64,000 bases of DNA from JBCDJI01 sp964351865 (lineage in GTDB: Bacteria; Verrucomicrobiota; Verrucomicrobiia; Methylacidiphilales; JBCBYL01). The position numbers and the translations under genes are program-made. The notes below the pieces were generated by a model that saw only the letters and a list, made by a program, of their open reading frames with translations, was not told the DNA's origin and made no database searches. Each line of letters begins with the position of its first letter. Within the stretch, counting starts at the first letter, position 1. Shown one piece after another: positions 8,077-18,924 of this stretch. The stretch is from positions 38,179 through 102,178 of the forward strand of contig CAYGPJ010000013.1 of assembly GCA_964351865.1 (NCBI GenBank), written 5' to 3'.

Positions 8077-8163
8077 TTGACTTAAGTATAGAAACAAAGA
8101 AGATATTCTCACCACAAGGAACCTCTAGGTTTCTAGCCCTCGACCCCGGTCGGGGGTTTTTTT
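8077..8163 (+). ncRNA. candidate small RNA with promoter and intrinsic terminator
   Basis: Plus strand, in the gap between tnsA and the HTH gene, where no plus-strand gene exists. TTGACT at 8077-8082 is followed 18-19 bp later by AGATAT/GATATT (8101-8107). There is then a 6-bp hairpin (GGAACC/GGTTTC, about 8118-8133) and a strong terminator hairpin. The predicted transcript is about 50 nt. It could instead be only a terminator that shields the tns operon from antisense transcription. Confidence 0.4.
8137..8163 (+). terminator. intrinsic terminator, plus strand
   Basis: An 8-bp stem CCCTCGAC/GTCGGGGG with a CCCG loop is followed by seven T. It points along the plus strand although the neighbouring genes on both sides are on the minus strand. 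Confidence 0.8.
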
Positions 8164-8374
8164 ATATTTTCGTTTTCGACAAAAGCTCTCCTGTCTCAAG
8201 TTTGTTAATTACTCCGTAAACTTCCTTCTTGGAAAAAAAAGCCGATTTTCCACGGCTACCAGGGTAAGCAGGCCGTAGGACACCATCCTTAATCAAGCGA
8301 CTGGATAGTTCTCTCGAGCCCAGTAAGTATTCTAATTCTTTACGAGTGCAAAATAGCGCATCATTTACAGTCAT
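8162..8374 (-). CDS. small winged-HTH/excisionase-like DNA-binding protein
   Basis: 70 aa. CTRKELEYLLGSRELSSRLIKDG resembles the helix-turn-helix of MerR/excisionase-type proteins, and FFSKKEVYGVINKLETGE looks like the following wing and helix. It sits next to the tns operon on the same strand, 129 bp upstream of tnsA, with the candidate RNA between. Possibly a regulator of the tns genes (inference). An AT-rich 118-bp spacer (8375-8492) separates it from the divergent 347-aa gene and must hold promoters for both. Confidence 0.6.
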   Translation of the reverse strand: MTVNDALFCTRKELEYLLGSRELSSRLIKDGVLRPAYPGSRGKSAFFSKKEVYGVINKLETGELLSKTKI

Positions 8375-8492
8375 TTAGAACTATTATTTTATATTTAGAT
8401 AAATTACAAGTTTTATATTGTATAATATTATAATATTCATCTATATATATCTCTAAGCATCATTTATATTACTTTTGGACGTCCAATTTTAG

Positions 8493-9536
8493 ATGACAAA
8501 ACGATCTACACGTATCCAGCTTGAGTTAGCAGAGTATTATAAGATGACTAAACTGGCATCTGAAAGCCTGGGCATGACTATGGCCGCCTTTATTAGAATG
8601 TGTCTGCATCGCGGCTTGCAAGATATACTCATGTTTCATGAGGAGCAGCTTACTAGAACCCTAGAAAATGAGATTACTCGCTTTTTAAGGGGTAAGAAAC
8701 TTTCCGAAAAAAAAATAAGACGGCCTAGACGTAGCAAAAAATCAGCTCTGCGTGAAATTTCACTTTGGAATGACTTTAGAACTCCTACTCATCATGAGTC
8801 GCTAGAAGTCACAAATTTCTCGGAATCGACTACAAAAAAATCAACGATCAGCTTTGGAGAGCTATCTTTCAACTACCATTCCAATTGGAATCAAATATCT
8901 GAAGGCTTGCTAGGACTATCAACAACTTACAGTTATGAAGAATCTCATAGTCTATTGAACACTTATCTGGCTGAGAATTACAGCAGGCTAATTTCTGATA
9001 AAAAAAGCATATACACAACATTAACTGATTTGCGGAACGCAATTGAAGAGACATATAGAATTAAATTAAATATTCTAGTATTTAATAGGCATATGCTATA
9101 CGACCTAATTAGCATTCGCCTTTCTTTGCAAAATGCACCGACATTTGCGTGGTCCCCTTCTACTGAATATCAATCCGAAAGGTACACCTATTTGAATAGC
9201 CTCACGGTAGAAGCCAGAAAGAAGTCTCTGGAAGGAATAAAAACGTCTTTAATATCCTCATACCAAAAATACCGCATGACTAGAAAAAAACTAACTCTTG
9301 AATTTCTAAAGGTCAAAAATACGCCAACAATTTGGAATAACCCATTTCAACTACAGAAGTATTTAGCGGAAATAAGACCAGCTTACACCAGTAATAAAAA
9401 GAGCATTTTCCGTCATAACAGACAATCTGATACTCACGGCAGTGGAATCAAATATTCAGACAACGTATTGGATTCAATAAATCCAAAAAATATATTGAAA
9501 ATTTCTAATATCCTTGGCGACAGTAGACCCACTTGA
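8493..9536 (+). CDS. unrecognised protein with N-terminal ribbon-helix-helix domain
   Basis: 347 aa. Residues 1-45 (STRIQLELAEYYKMTKLASE...MTMAAFIRMCLHRGL) look like an Arc/CopG-type ribbon-helix-helix DNA-binding domain, followed by a basic stretch (KKIRRPRRSKKS, about 73-84). The remaining 250 residues are mostly helical with many Ser/Thr/Tyr and no motif I recognise. AT-rich like the tns genes. Convergent with the small lipoprotein-like gene downstream. It could be a transposon maintenance or regulatory protein; function unknown. Confidence 0.7.
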   Translation: MTKRSTRIQLELAEYYKMTKLASESLGMTMAAFIRMCLHRGLQDILMFHEEQLTRTLENEITRFLRGKKLSEKKIRRPRRSKKSALREISLWNDFRTPTHHESLEVTNFSESTTKKSTISFGELSFNYHSNWNQISEGLLGLSTTYSYEESHSLLNTYLAENYSRLISDKKSIYTTLTDLRNAIEETYRIKLNILVFNRHMLYDLISIRLSLQNAPTFAWSPSTEYQSERYTYLNSLTVEARKKSLEGIKTSLISSYQKYRMTRKKLTLEFLKVKNTPTIWNNPFQLQKYLAEIRPAYTSNKKSIFRHNRQSDTHGSGIKYSDNVLDSINPKNILKISNILGDSRPT

Positions 9537-9573
9537 TCGACGGTTATTAAGTCTGCTTGATGATCAATGGCTA

Positions 9574-9933
9574 CTATTCATTTCGCTCGAAATCAAATTG
9601 ACTTCGAGGATAAACAGCCCGCGCCATTTCTAGCGTTGTAATTGTCGCAGAATGGTGCAGACGGGTGACCTCGCCACTCTCATACATATCTGCTAATTCT
9701 TTGAGCAACTCTAATTCGCGTGGGTCTTTTTTGTGGGGATATTCTATGCTACCCAGTTCAAGCAAAATATCATTAGCTGACCTTGATTCTTTACTAGAAC
9801 ATGCAGCGCATAAAATTAACGTGACCAAAAAAGGAATTTGAATGACCTCTAACGCTAAACGTTTTGTGCTAACAATTTGTAAGTAGATTAGTGATCTCTT
9901 GCGTGTTGTCTTCATAGTTCTGTGATTGAGCAC
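9574..9933 (-). CDS. hypothetical small exported or lipoprotein-like protein
   Basis: 119 aa from the first start; a second Met at residue 7 (position 9915) is equally possible. A hydrophobic segment (about residues 27-44) ends LILCAACSSKES, which looks like a lipobox, although the basic N-terminus before it is unusually long. The mature part is short, charged and helical (ILLELGSIEY, LELLKELADMYESGE). It follows the ImmA-like gene by 18 bp and may be co-transcribed with it. No family recognised. Confidence 0.55.
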   Translation of the reverse strand: MLNHRTMKTTRKRSLIYLQIVSTKRLALEVIQIPFLVTLILCAACSSKESRSANDILLELGSIEYPHKKDPRELELLKELADMYESGEVTRLHHSATITTLEMARAVYPRSQFDFERNE

Positions 9934-9951
9934 GAGCTTACTTAATTTAAT

Positions 9952-10731
9952 TCAATGGGGAAGCCACAATAAACTTAAACCGGCCTCAAATTGAGGCATA
10001 CGCTTGGTTGCTTCCATAATTCCTTCCTTACCCCAAGAAAGCTCCGGGTACCAATCCGCTTGATCATAGTGATCCATCTCAGGTGATAGCTCCTGCTCCG
10101 GGAGTGCTGCAGAACTGTACCGTGGTACAGGCATTCCCACACGAACATACGGCACATTTCTTTTTTTGTCCGAGTAGCACCATTTAACGTAACCCTTTTC
10201 GTGCCATACTATAGCTAGTCGGTGTTTGCTTACTTGAGCGTAACGTATGGCGGTGGCAGTCAGTGTTGTTAAAAACTCTTTTGTAAGGTGTTCTATAGTT
10301 TCCCAAGAAGGATCACCTTTTTGACAAAAAGGGCGAAAATATTTTGTAGGCATTAAAAGCTCCGCAGCGAAGCCGTTAGCTTCATATTCTAAGGGGCTAC
10401 TACCGTAGTCTCTCATGTCCCGCTCGTTACAAATGAATTGAGGATGACCATCGTGCATTTCCCAATGCCCAAGTTCATGGGCTAGTGTAAAACGCTTTCT
10501 GCCTGGAAACCTAATACTGCTTCGGATTGTAATAATGCCGTCAGACTTTTTTCTGATCAGCCGCCCTTCAGCTCCTTTTAATTCTCCTTCGGTAACCAAT
10601 ACACCTCGATCCATAGCGAGGTCTTCTAAAGGCACTTCCCTAGGATGAGGGAACCCATACGCTTTCCACACTTTGTAAGCGCCAGCCTGAGCCTTAATCA
10701 ACCTTACTTGATTGTCCTGTGGGACCGTCAT
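9952..10731 (-). CDS. ImmA/IrrE-type zinc metallopeptidase (CapP-like candidate)
   Basis: 259 aa. The zinc site is H85-E-L-G-H89 within RKRFTLAHELGHW, and the third ligand is probably E116 or E118 in LEYEANGFAAELLMP. ImmA-family proteases cleave a partner DNA-binding repressor on DNA damage or infection. Here it follows a sigma-like gene and a 150-aa gene and lies divergent from a CBASS operon, the position held by CapP in CapH-CapP-regulated CBASS. It overlaps the preceding gene by 38 bp. The C-terminal 100 residues, with several Trp/Tyr, are not recognised. Protease family is confident; the role in CBASS control is inference. Confidence 0.88.
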   Translation of the reverse strand: MTVPQDNQVRLIKAQAGAYKVWKAYGFPHPREVPLEDLAMDRGVLVTEGELKGAEGRLIRKKSDGIITIRSSIRFPGRKRFTLAHELGHWEMHDGHPQFICNERDMRDYGSSPLEYEANGFAAELLMPTKYFRPFCQKGDPSWETIEHLTKEFLTTLTATAIRYAQVSKHRLAIVWHEKGYVKWCYSDKKRNVPYVRVGMPVPRYSSAALPEQELSPEMDHYDQADWYPELSWGKEGIMEATKRMPQFEAGLSLLWLPH

Positions 10732-11146
10732 TGTTCATTTCATCCAAAAATGCGAGTTCTGCTTCTAATTCGGGAAGGTCTTCATCTGGTGTATCCTCAA
10801 ACCTTCTGCAATACACTAAAGCGGCATCTGGATCAGAAGAACTAAGGGTTTTCAATTTAGAGAGTATTTCTTCTCTGATGGAAGAGCCACTTTGGGCGAC
10901 CTTAGTTCTGCAATTTTCTAGTGACTCCGTTAATCTAAGTCTTTTTTCACGTGCCGCTGCTAAGCTCTTGCGAGCGCGCACGCCTGTCATCTTATCCATT
11001 ACCCAAGCATTCAACGCATCAGAATCTACGCCTTCTTTTGAAAGCACCTCATTGGCTTCATTTATTGAAGGCAATTCGTCGGATTCGAATATAAATGAAG
11101 TTAGATCATCAAGCATATCAGAGCCTGTTCTTTGATTATTATTCAT
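10694..11146 (-). CDS. hypothetical acidic helical protein in sigma/ImmA operon
   Basis: 150 aa, acidic, mostly alpha-helical. A central basic helix (RARKSLAAAREKRLRLTES, about 57-75) is followed by Ser- and Asp/Glu-rich segments. No family recognised. It is 19 bp downstream of the sigma-like gene and its end overlaps the ImmA-like gene by 38 bp, so the three are one operon. Plausible roles are an anti-sigma-like partner or the protease substrate, by analogy with ImmA systems, but nothing in the sequence proves this. Confidence 0.7.
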   Translation of the reverse strand: MNNNQRTGSDMLDDLTSFIFESDELPSINEANEVLSKEGVDSDALNAWVMDKMTGVRARKSLAAAREKRLRLTESLENCRTKVAQSGSSIREEILSKLKTLSSSDPDAALVYCRRFEDTPDEDLPELEAELAFLDEMNNDGPTGQSSKVD

Positions 11147-11165
11147 AAAAATTTCCTTATAATTA

Positions 11166-11783
11166 CTAGTGCTGACTTACAGCAGGTTTTGGCCGTATTT
11201 CCTCAATAATTCTTTTTAATCGCTTTCGGACATTAGTTACTTGCATGGCGGTCAATCCAGACTCCTGAGCAATCTCTGATCTTTTTGATGCACCATTAAT
11301 AATAGCATCAACAACGCTTTTTTCCTCAGGTTTGTCTTCGACAGCTTCTACTAGAAGCAAAATTAAATCGTCATCATTAGCATCTGATTTAGCATGATTG
11401 ATAGTGTCTTCTGTGGTCTTGGCGTAACTCGGGTCTACCTTACCAACCATATTATCATCTGATAAAACATCATTATGGTTTACGAAATTTTTGTTCTCCC
11501 ACGAATGAACCTGATTGTACACTTTACTATAGATTAGTCCCTTAAGAATCAGCCATAGGGGTTTATCTTCGGCCCAGGTGGCTCCGTTTAAGACATCTGC
11601 AAAGGCTTCTCTTGCAATATCCTCCCCTGATGAGCCCTTCGGTAATACTCCATTGACTCCAGACCGCCAGCGGCGCGCTTCAACTCTTTTGATAGCCAAG
11701 ACAGTTGCTTGTCGAAGAACAGCAATGATTTCTTCGTCCGACATTCCGGCTAAACGCTCTTCGTTGCGCTCTTTTTGACCCAC
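11166..11783 (-). CDS. RNA polymerase sigma factor-like protein (ECF-like)
   Basis: 205 aa. The N-terminal half (GEDIAREAFADVLNGATWAE, then LWLILKGLIYSKVYNQVHSWENK) resembles sigma region 2. An acidic linker (about 110-155) precedes a C-terminal helix-turn-helix like region 4 (SEIAQESGLTAMQVTNVRKRLKRIIEEI). First gene of a three-gene operon with the 150-aa protein and the ImmA-like protease. Divergent from the CBASS genes across 118 bp, so it is well placed to control them. It may be a divergent, non-sigma DNA-binding protein. Confidence 0.7.
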   Translation of the reverse strand: MGQKERNEERLAGMSDEEIIAVLRQATVLAIKRVEARRWRSGVNGVLPKGSSGEDIAREAFADVLNGATWAEDKPLWLILKGLIYSKVYNQVHSWENKNFVNHNDVLSDDNMVGKVDPSYAKTTEDTINHAKSDANDDDLILLLVEAVEDKPEEKSVVDAIINGASKRSEIAQESGLTAMQVTNVRKRLKRIIEEIRPKPAVSQH

Positions 11784-11901
11784 AAAAAAAGAATATTCAA
11801 AAAAACATACAAAGCGATGGCAATTTTTTGGGTTAGCTCAGCACTAATGAGTAAGGGGACGAGTGATTCCCACAAACTTAACAAGAATAGGAAATATAAA
11901 T
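11784..11901. promoter_or_regulatory. divergent promoter region between sigma/ImmA operon and CBASS operon
   Basis: 118-bp AT-rich spacer with an A-tract block (about 11784-11806) and a CAATTTTTTGGG stretch. It must carry promoters for both directions. No classical palindromic operator stands out. AAGGGG lies before a possible GTG start at 11863, and AGGAAA lies 8 nt before the preferred ATG at 11902. Confidence 0.4.
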
Positions 11902-12660
11902 ATGATAGCACATAAACCAACCACCGAAGAAGGTGTCCGCTTTATTCAGGAGGCATTTGCAACGGAACAAGAATGTTTGGAGGCTTCCCTGAGGTCTTCA
12001 AACCGTATTCAGCATCAGGGAGACAAGGGGGAAGTTAATGAGGAGCACTTTATCGACGCCCTACGCCATTACCTGCCCGATCGCTACACCGTAGAAAAAG
12101 CTTCGGTTATCGATTCCCAAGGCAATACCAGCGATTCGATTGATGTTGTCGTATTTGACCGTCAATACACACCTACTCTGCTAGATAACAACAAACATCG
12201 TTACGTCCCCGCAGAGAGCGTGTACGCAATCTTCGAGTGTAAACCGACCATCAATAGCAGCTACCTGCAATATGCCGCAGACAAAGCAGCCTCAGTGAGA
12301 TCCCTGCATAGAACGTCTATAGCGATCCACCATGCAGGTGGGAAGTTTCCTGCTAAAAAGCTTCAACCTATTATTTCGGGTATACTTTCCATTGATGTGG
12401 AATGGGTGGGTGGACTCGGTGAAACTTTCGAACACAACCACCAGTTACTTACTGGAAACCGTCAGCTTGATTGTGGGTTTGCAGCCACTGGCGCTTGTTT
12501 CGATGTATTCGATGAGAATGATACATACACCTACGGTCCTTCTGAAAATGCGTGGGCATTCTTTGCATTTCGTCTTTTAGAACGCTTGCAGAGGGCTGGC
12601 ACTGTACCTGCCGTCGATTGGTCGGCCTACGCTTCTCAACTCAGTAAAAACCTCAACTAA
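11902..12660 (+). CDS. DUF6602-like PD-(D/E)XK nuclease, probable CBASS effector
   Basis: 252 aa from the ATG at 11902 (265 aa if the GTG at 11863 is used). A nuclease-like core is visible: GDKGEVNEEHF near residue 40, DSIDVVVFD with D81, and AIFECKPT with E112 and K114, in the order expected for PD-(D/E)XK enzymes. The fold and length resemble DUF6602 proteins (recalled, not searched). It ends 7 bp before the CD-NTase gene on the same strand, the usual effector position in CBASS. The C-terminal half has no SAVED or other known cyclic-nucleotide sensor that I recognise. Nuclease-like is fairly sure; effector role is inference from context. Confidence 0.7.
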   Translation: MIAHKPTTEEGVRFIQEAFATEQECLEASLRSSNRIQHQGDKGEVNEEHFIDALRHYLPDRYTVEKASVIDSQGNTSDSIDVVVFDRQYTPTLLDNNKHRYVPAESVYAIFECKPTINSSYLQYAADKAASVRSLHRTSIAIHHAGGKFPAKKLQPIISGILSIDVEWVGGLGETFEHNHQLLTGNRQLDCGFAATGACFDVFDENDTYTYGPSENAWAFFAFRLLERLQRAGTVPAVDWSAYASQLSKNLN

Positions 12661-12667
12661 AACTAAT

Positions 12668-13780
12668 ATGTACGATTATTCAGAACAGATTGAAGCCTTT
12701 CGATATGACAAGGTCCGCTTAAAACATGAATTTAAAGGAAAGCTTTATCAGCATCGATCCTCCAACAGGAACAGGCTCATTACGCGTCTGCCAGAAAGGA
12801 TTCCGGGACTACAAATTTCACTAAGTTCATTTAAACCTCAGGGATCTGCTGCTGTAGATACCATCATCCAAACGATTTTCGTTAATGAAGAATACGATAT
12901 CGATGATGGTATTGTTTTGCGGAAAGAAGATCTCGTTGACGAGAATGGTAACGAGCTTTCTGCCGAAGAGGTGAAAATGCGGGTATTGAAGTCGCTTAAA
13001 GATAAGCGTTTCATCAAGCAACCTAAAATGGCGGCGAATGCGATCCGTGTCTTTTACAAAGAAGATGACGAAGAGAGGCATCATGTTGATTTTCCGGTGT
13101 ATCGAAAATACCAGAACGACGACGGCCAAACTATTCGGGAACTGGCAGGCGAAAATGGTTGGGTCGAATCTGACCCCACTCAGGTCAATGATTGGTTTAA
13201 ACGCCAAGTAGAACAAGGAAACAGCACCTGTGATGGGCAAGGCACGCAAATGCGTCACCTCATCCAGCTACTCAAGCGCTTCTGTAGAAGCAGGTATAAT
13301 TGGGATCTTCCTAACGGCATGAAATTGACGATGCTTGTTGCTGAATGCCAGCCTGCGTATTCAAGCCGAATCGATATTGCTTTTCGTGAGCTGCTCGAAG
13401 CTCTTGAACTGCGGCTTTCCTACGACAAGGTAATTCGTAACCTTGCACATCCTGACCAACCGGAAATTTCCAGAACAACATCGGACAGTAACGTTGAAGA
13501 ACTCGAAGTTCGCGTCCGTGAAGCCTTAGAGTATCTCAGGAGTTTGGATGCCGATGATTCGAATAATCGTGTTACAGCTCGAAAAGCCTGGGACTGGATT
13601 TTTCAGAGTGATGGTTATTTAAAGGCATATGATGACAAGCTCAAAGAAGCTGAAGAACGCGACAAGAAATTAGAAGCTTCGGCTCACCTAATTAATGCAG
13701 GCAATGCGCGAACTTCAGCCCTCGGTGTTATTGGCTCATGTGGAACCACCAATCAACCGCATGAGTTTTATGGCGACTAG
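12668..13780 (+). CDS. cdnX: CBASS CD-NTase (DncV-like cyclic oligonucleotide synthase)
   Basis: 370-aa cGAS/DncV-like nucleotidyltransferase that would make a cyclic di- or trinucleotide second messenger after phage sensing. The active site is complete: G59-S60 in KPQGSAAVDT, D77-I-D79 in YDIDDGIVL, and D141 in HHVDFPVYR. The rest matches the helical second lobe of the family. The gene overlaps the E2-like gene at its 3' end, and the last residues would be the site that E2 conjugates in short type II systems. Which nucleotide is made cannot be judged. The symbol is generic (cdn family, clade unassigned). Confidence 0.9.
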   Translation: MYDYSEQIEAFRYDKVRLKHEFKGKLYQHRSSNRNRLITRLPERIPGLQISLSSFKPQGSAAVDTIIQTIFVNEEYDIDDGIVLRKEDLVDENGNELSAEEVKMRVLKSLKDKRFIKQPKMAANAIRVFYKEDDEERHHVDFPVYRKYQNDDGQTIRELAGENGWVESDPTQVNDWFKRQVEQGNSTCDGQGTQMRHLIQLLKRFCRSRYNWDLPNGMKLTMLVAECQPAYSSRIDIAFRELLEALELRLSYDKVIRNLAHPDQPEISRTTSDSNVEELEVRVREALEYLRSLDADDSNNRVTARKAWDWIFQSDGYLKAYDDKLKEAEERDKKLEASAHLINAGNARTSALGVIGSCGTTNQPHEFYGD

Positions 13781-14186
13781 TCCTAGATTCGGAAATCAGC
13801 GTGTGGCTACATACAGAAAATTTGTTAGTCAGAAGCTCTTGATCGAAAAGCATTTTTCTTGTTTTAAGTGCCGCCTATCTAAGGGGCTACTAACTTGCAT
13901 TGGTCATATGCAACCCGCTGAGGGGTGCCTAGTTTATATGGTCAGAATCGAATATCGCAAAAATGGTGTACCCAAAGTCAGAGTGCTGGATCCCCAAATT
14001 CCATGGTCGTCCGAGATACACATGTACAAGAATGGCAACCTCTGTTTGTATAAGCCTTCGGAAATCCCTTGGGAGTCATGAGATAACATCCATGAAAAAA
14101 TTATTCCGTGGATAGCCGAATGGCTTGTGTTTTATGAGTTGTACCAATCCAAGGGAAAGTGGCTTGGACCTTCAGCTATTCATTAA
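13761..14186 (+). pseudogene. CBASS E2-like (Cap2-short) gene interrupted by in-frame TGA
   Basis: Short type II CBASS carries a stand-alone E2-like protein that conjugates the CD-NTase. Reading from ATG 13761 (another ATG at 13770), the frame gives GHMQPAEGCLVYMVRIEYRKNG, then SSEIHMYKNGNLCLYKP with the likely catalytic Cys in LCLY. It then meets TGA at 14079-14081. Beyond that stop the same frame continues without a shift: DNIHEKIIPWIAEWLVFYEL, then KGKWLG, ending TAA 14184-14186. This is exactly the expected C-terminus of the family (IIPW.aEWL..YE....G.W.G). So one nonsense codon, a sequencing error or a recoded stop splits the gene. The truncated product keeps the Cys but loses the last helix. 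Its start overlaps the CD-NTase end by 20 bp. Confidence 0.75.
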
Positions 14187-14224
14187 AGTAACCCTCAGAA
14201 TGAAATAGTTTTACCGCAAAGGGC

Positions 14225-14956
14225 TCATAATTTCATGAGCATCCATACAGCCATAGCTATCATCATCAAATTTTCGGTAAGGGAGATGAATCCGAGTGGC
14301 ACCGAGCTACCACCGCCGACACACGCACAGCTTAAATCACGCTTTTCGATGTAGACAGCTTTGAAAACCGATATGGCACCGATGATACTCACGATCAAAG
14401 TTGCTGGAGCTGCGATCCAGGTTGCAATTCCAGCAATCATAAGTATCCCTGCGCCAGCTTCAACGAACGGGTAAACATATGAATACGGCACGTATCGTTG
14501 GGCTACCAAATCATACTGAACGAAGCCAGTCGCAAAGGACTGTAAATCCTGCAATTTAAGGATTCCTAGAATGCACATGCTGATTGCGATGAATAATTCG
14601 ATGATCCGGACAGGCTCCAATACGCCAGAAGTGGCCCAACAGGTAGTCAATGCCATACCCAGTGATACCGCAAAGAGAGCAATGATAGGCTGGTAGGTTT
14701 CTCCTTCTTTCGGATCAGGGCCTTTTCCGAGGTGCTTGCGAAGCTCGTCATAACCTCCGATATGCTCGTCTTCGATGTATATTTGAGGCGTTTCGGAAAC
14801 ATCATGTTTCTCTTTATACTTTTGGTTGTCTTCGGATGAGGTCAGATGTTGATCCTCGATGTCATAGCCGTTGCGTTTCAATAAATCCCAGGCTTTTATG
14901 CCCCAGGGACACAAGTGATCTGGTGTGACTAGGCGTACGATTTTCGCTTTCTTCAT
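14225..14956 (-). CDS. glutaredoxin-MauE/DoxX-type fusion membrane protein
   Basis: 243 aa. Residues 1-80 are a glutaredoxin domain with the active-site-like CPWG motif (residues 16-19) and a TPQIYIEDEHIGGYDEL segment carrying the cis-Pro. Residues about 88-243 contain four to five transmembrane helices of the MauE/DoxX type, with a C-terminal Cys pair (LSCACVGGG). Such fusions are common in mercury and other metal resistance loci, where a thiol carrier is joined to a membrane redox module. The family roles are known only in outline. Last gene of the minus-strand metal cluster. Confidence 0.8.
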   Translation of the reverse strand: MKKAKIVRLVTPDHLCPWGIKAWDLLKRNGYDIEDQHLTSSEDNQKYKEKHDVSETPQIYIEDEHIGGYDELRKHLGKGPDPKEGETYQPIIALFAVSLGMALTTCWATSGVLEPVRIIELFIAISMCILGILKLQDLQSFATGFVQYDLVAQRYVPYSYVYPFVEAGAGILMIAGIATWIAAPATLIVSIIGAISVFKAVYIEKRDLSCACVGGGSSVPLGFISLTENLMMIAMAVWMLMKL

Positions 14957-14983
14957 AGTGTTGGTTCTTTCAGATAGGTTGAA

Positions 14984-15181
14984 TTACAAGCCTTCTGGTG
15001 CCTCGTTGTCCCATCGCCAGAGATAGAATTTTTCATTCTCTTGGTATTTTGCCATGCATGTCGGACAGCAAATCGAAATGGGATCACCGTCCTTGTAGAG
15101 ATGGCTGAATCCCGCATCTCCCTTTTCGGGTTTCGTGCAAACGAGACACCGTTTTTTCCATAGCTCTTTAATTTCCTCCAT
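14984..15181 (-). CDS. small zinc-ribbon/TRASH-like metal-binding protein
   Basis: 65 aa with two cysteine pairs (CLVC near residue 12 and CCPTC near 38) spaced as in a zinc ribbon or TRASH-type knuckle. It lies between the metal-binding TRASH-like protein and the glutaredoxin fusion, all on the minus strand with short gaps. The start has GAGGTACGACCG-type sequence before it. Probably a cytosolic metal sensor or chaperone; function not established. Confidence 0.65.
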   Translation of the reverse strand: MEEIKELWKKRCLVCTKPEKGDAGFSHLYKDGDPISICCPTCMAKYQENEKFYLWRWDNEAPEGL

Positions 15182-15196
15182 CGGTCGTACCTCTCA

Positions 15197-15718
15197 TTAG
15201 GATTTACGTGCTTTATCAAGTTCCTTGGAGAATTTCTCCAGATTTTCCTCTAGTTCCTTTTTGCACATCTTGCAGCAGAGCCGAAAGAGTCGGTTATTAC
15301 TGGCGACGTAATCGATAGTTTCACTTTCTTCAAGTGGATCGAGTGAAACCACGCAATAGTCCAACGGGTAGGCGTCTTTCTGTTGGGCGATCACAGCCGC
15401 ATCCAATTTAGACAAATACTTGGATGGCTCCGCAGTCAACTTATCGACACAGCCTTTACAGCAGAAGCGGACCTCACGGCCTTCGTGTTTGTAGATGTAG
15501 GGTTTACCCATGCTGCCAAGTGGTTCTCCGGTGACCGGACAAACGGCTAGTGGATATTTCCCGATTTCTTTGACCACATGGGCTGCATCTATTGCAGTGG
15601 TCTCACTTTTGGTCGAATGATCGGCATGGTTGTGGTTTTCGTGTCCTGTTTCAGCATAGATCGCAGTCGAGGCCGAGATCAATGCTGCCAATATCAGAGT
15701 AATGCTTTTGGTTTTCAT
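15197..15718 (-). CDS. exported TRASH/YHS-like metal-binding protein
   Basis: 173 aa from the ATG at 15718 (MKTKSITLIL). A longer reading exists but would put the signal peptide internally. The signal peptide ends near ISASTAIYA. A His-rich stretch (HENHNHADH) and two similar Cys modules follow: CPVTGEPLGSMGKPY...FCCKGC and CVVSLDPLEESE...LCCKMC. Each resembles a TRASH/YHS metal-binding unit. It is 19 bp downstream of the RND permease gene and likely acts as a periplasmic metal-binding partner. Confidence 0.82.
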   Translation of the reverse strand: MKTKSITLILAALISASTAIYAETGHENHNHADHSTKSETTAIDAAHVVKEIGKYPLAVCPVTGEPLGSMGKPYIYKHEGREVRFCCKGCVDKLTAEPSKYLSKLDAAVIAQQKDAYPLDYCVVSLDPLEESETIDYVASNNRLFRLCCKMCKKELEENLEKFSKELDKARKS

Positions 15719-15737
15719 GATGGTTCCTTTGGTTTGT

Positions 15738-18908
<3,171 letters not shown>

Positions 18909-18924
18909 AGTATCTCCTAGTGGC

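Noticed and set aside
8112..8163. tRNA or tmRNA-like fold near the terminator
   Set aside because: No T-loop GGTTCGA pattern, acceptor pairing or CCA end; only two simple hairpins.
12827..13258. Minus-strand ORF (143 aa) inside the CD-NTase gene
   Set aside because: Antisense to a gene with a complete catalytic set; no motif of its own.
13695..13760. Upstream start of the E2-like gene
   Set aside because: Would overlap the CD-NTase by 86 bp; the residues before 13761 match no family member that I know.
14953..15219. 88-aa minus-strand ORF overlapping the TRASH-like small gene
   Set aside because: Other frame of the 65-aa zinc-ribbon-type gene, which has the conserved Cys pairs.
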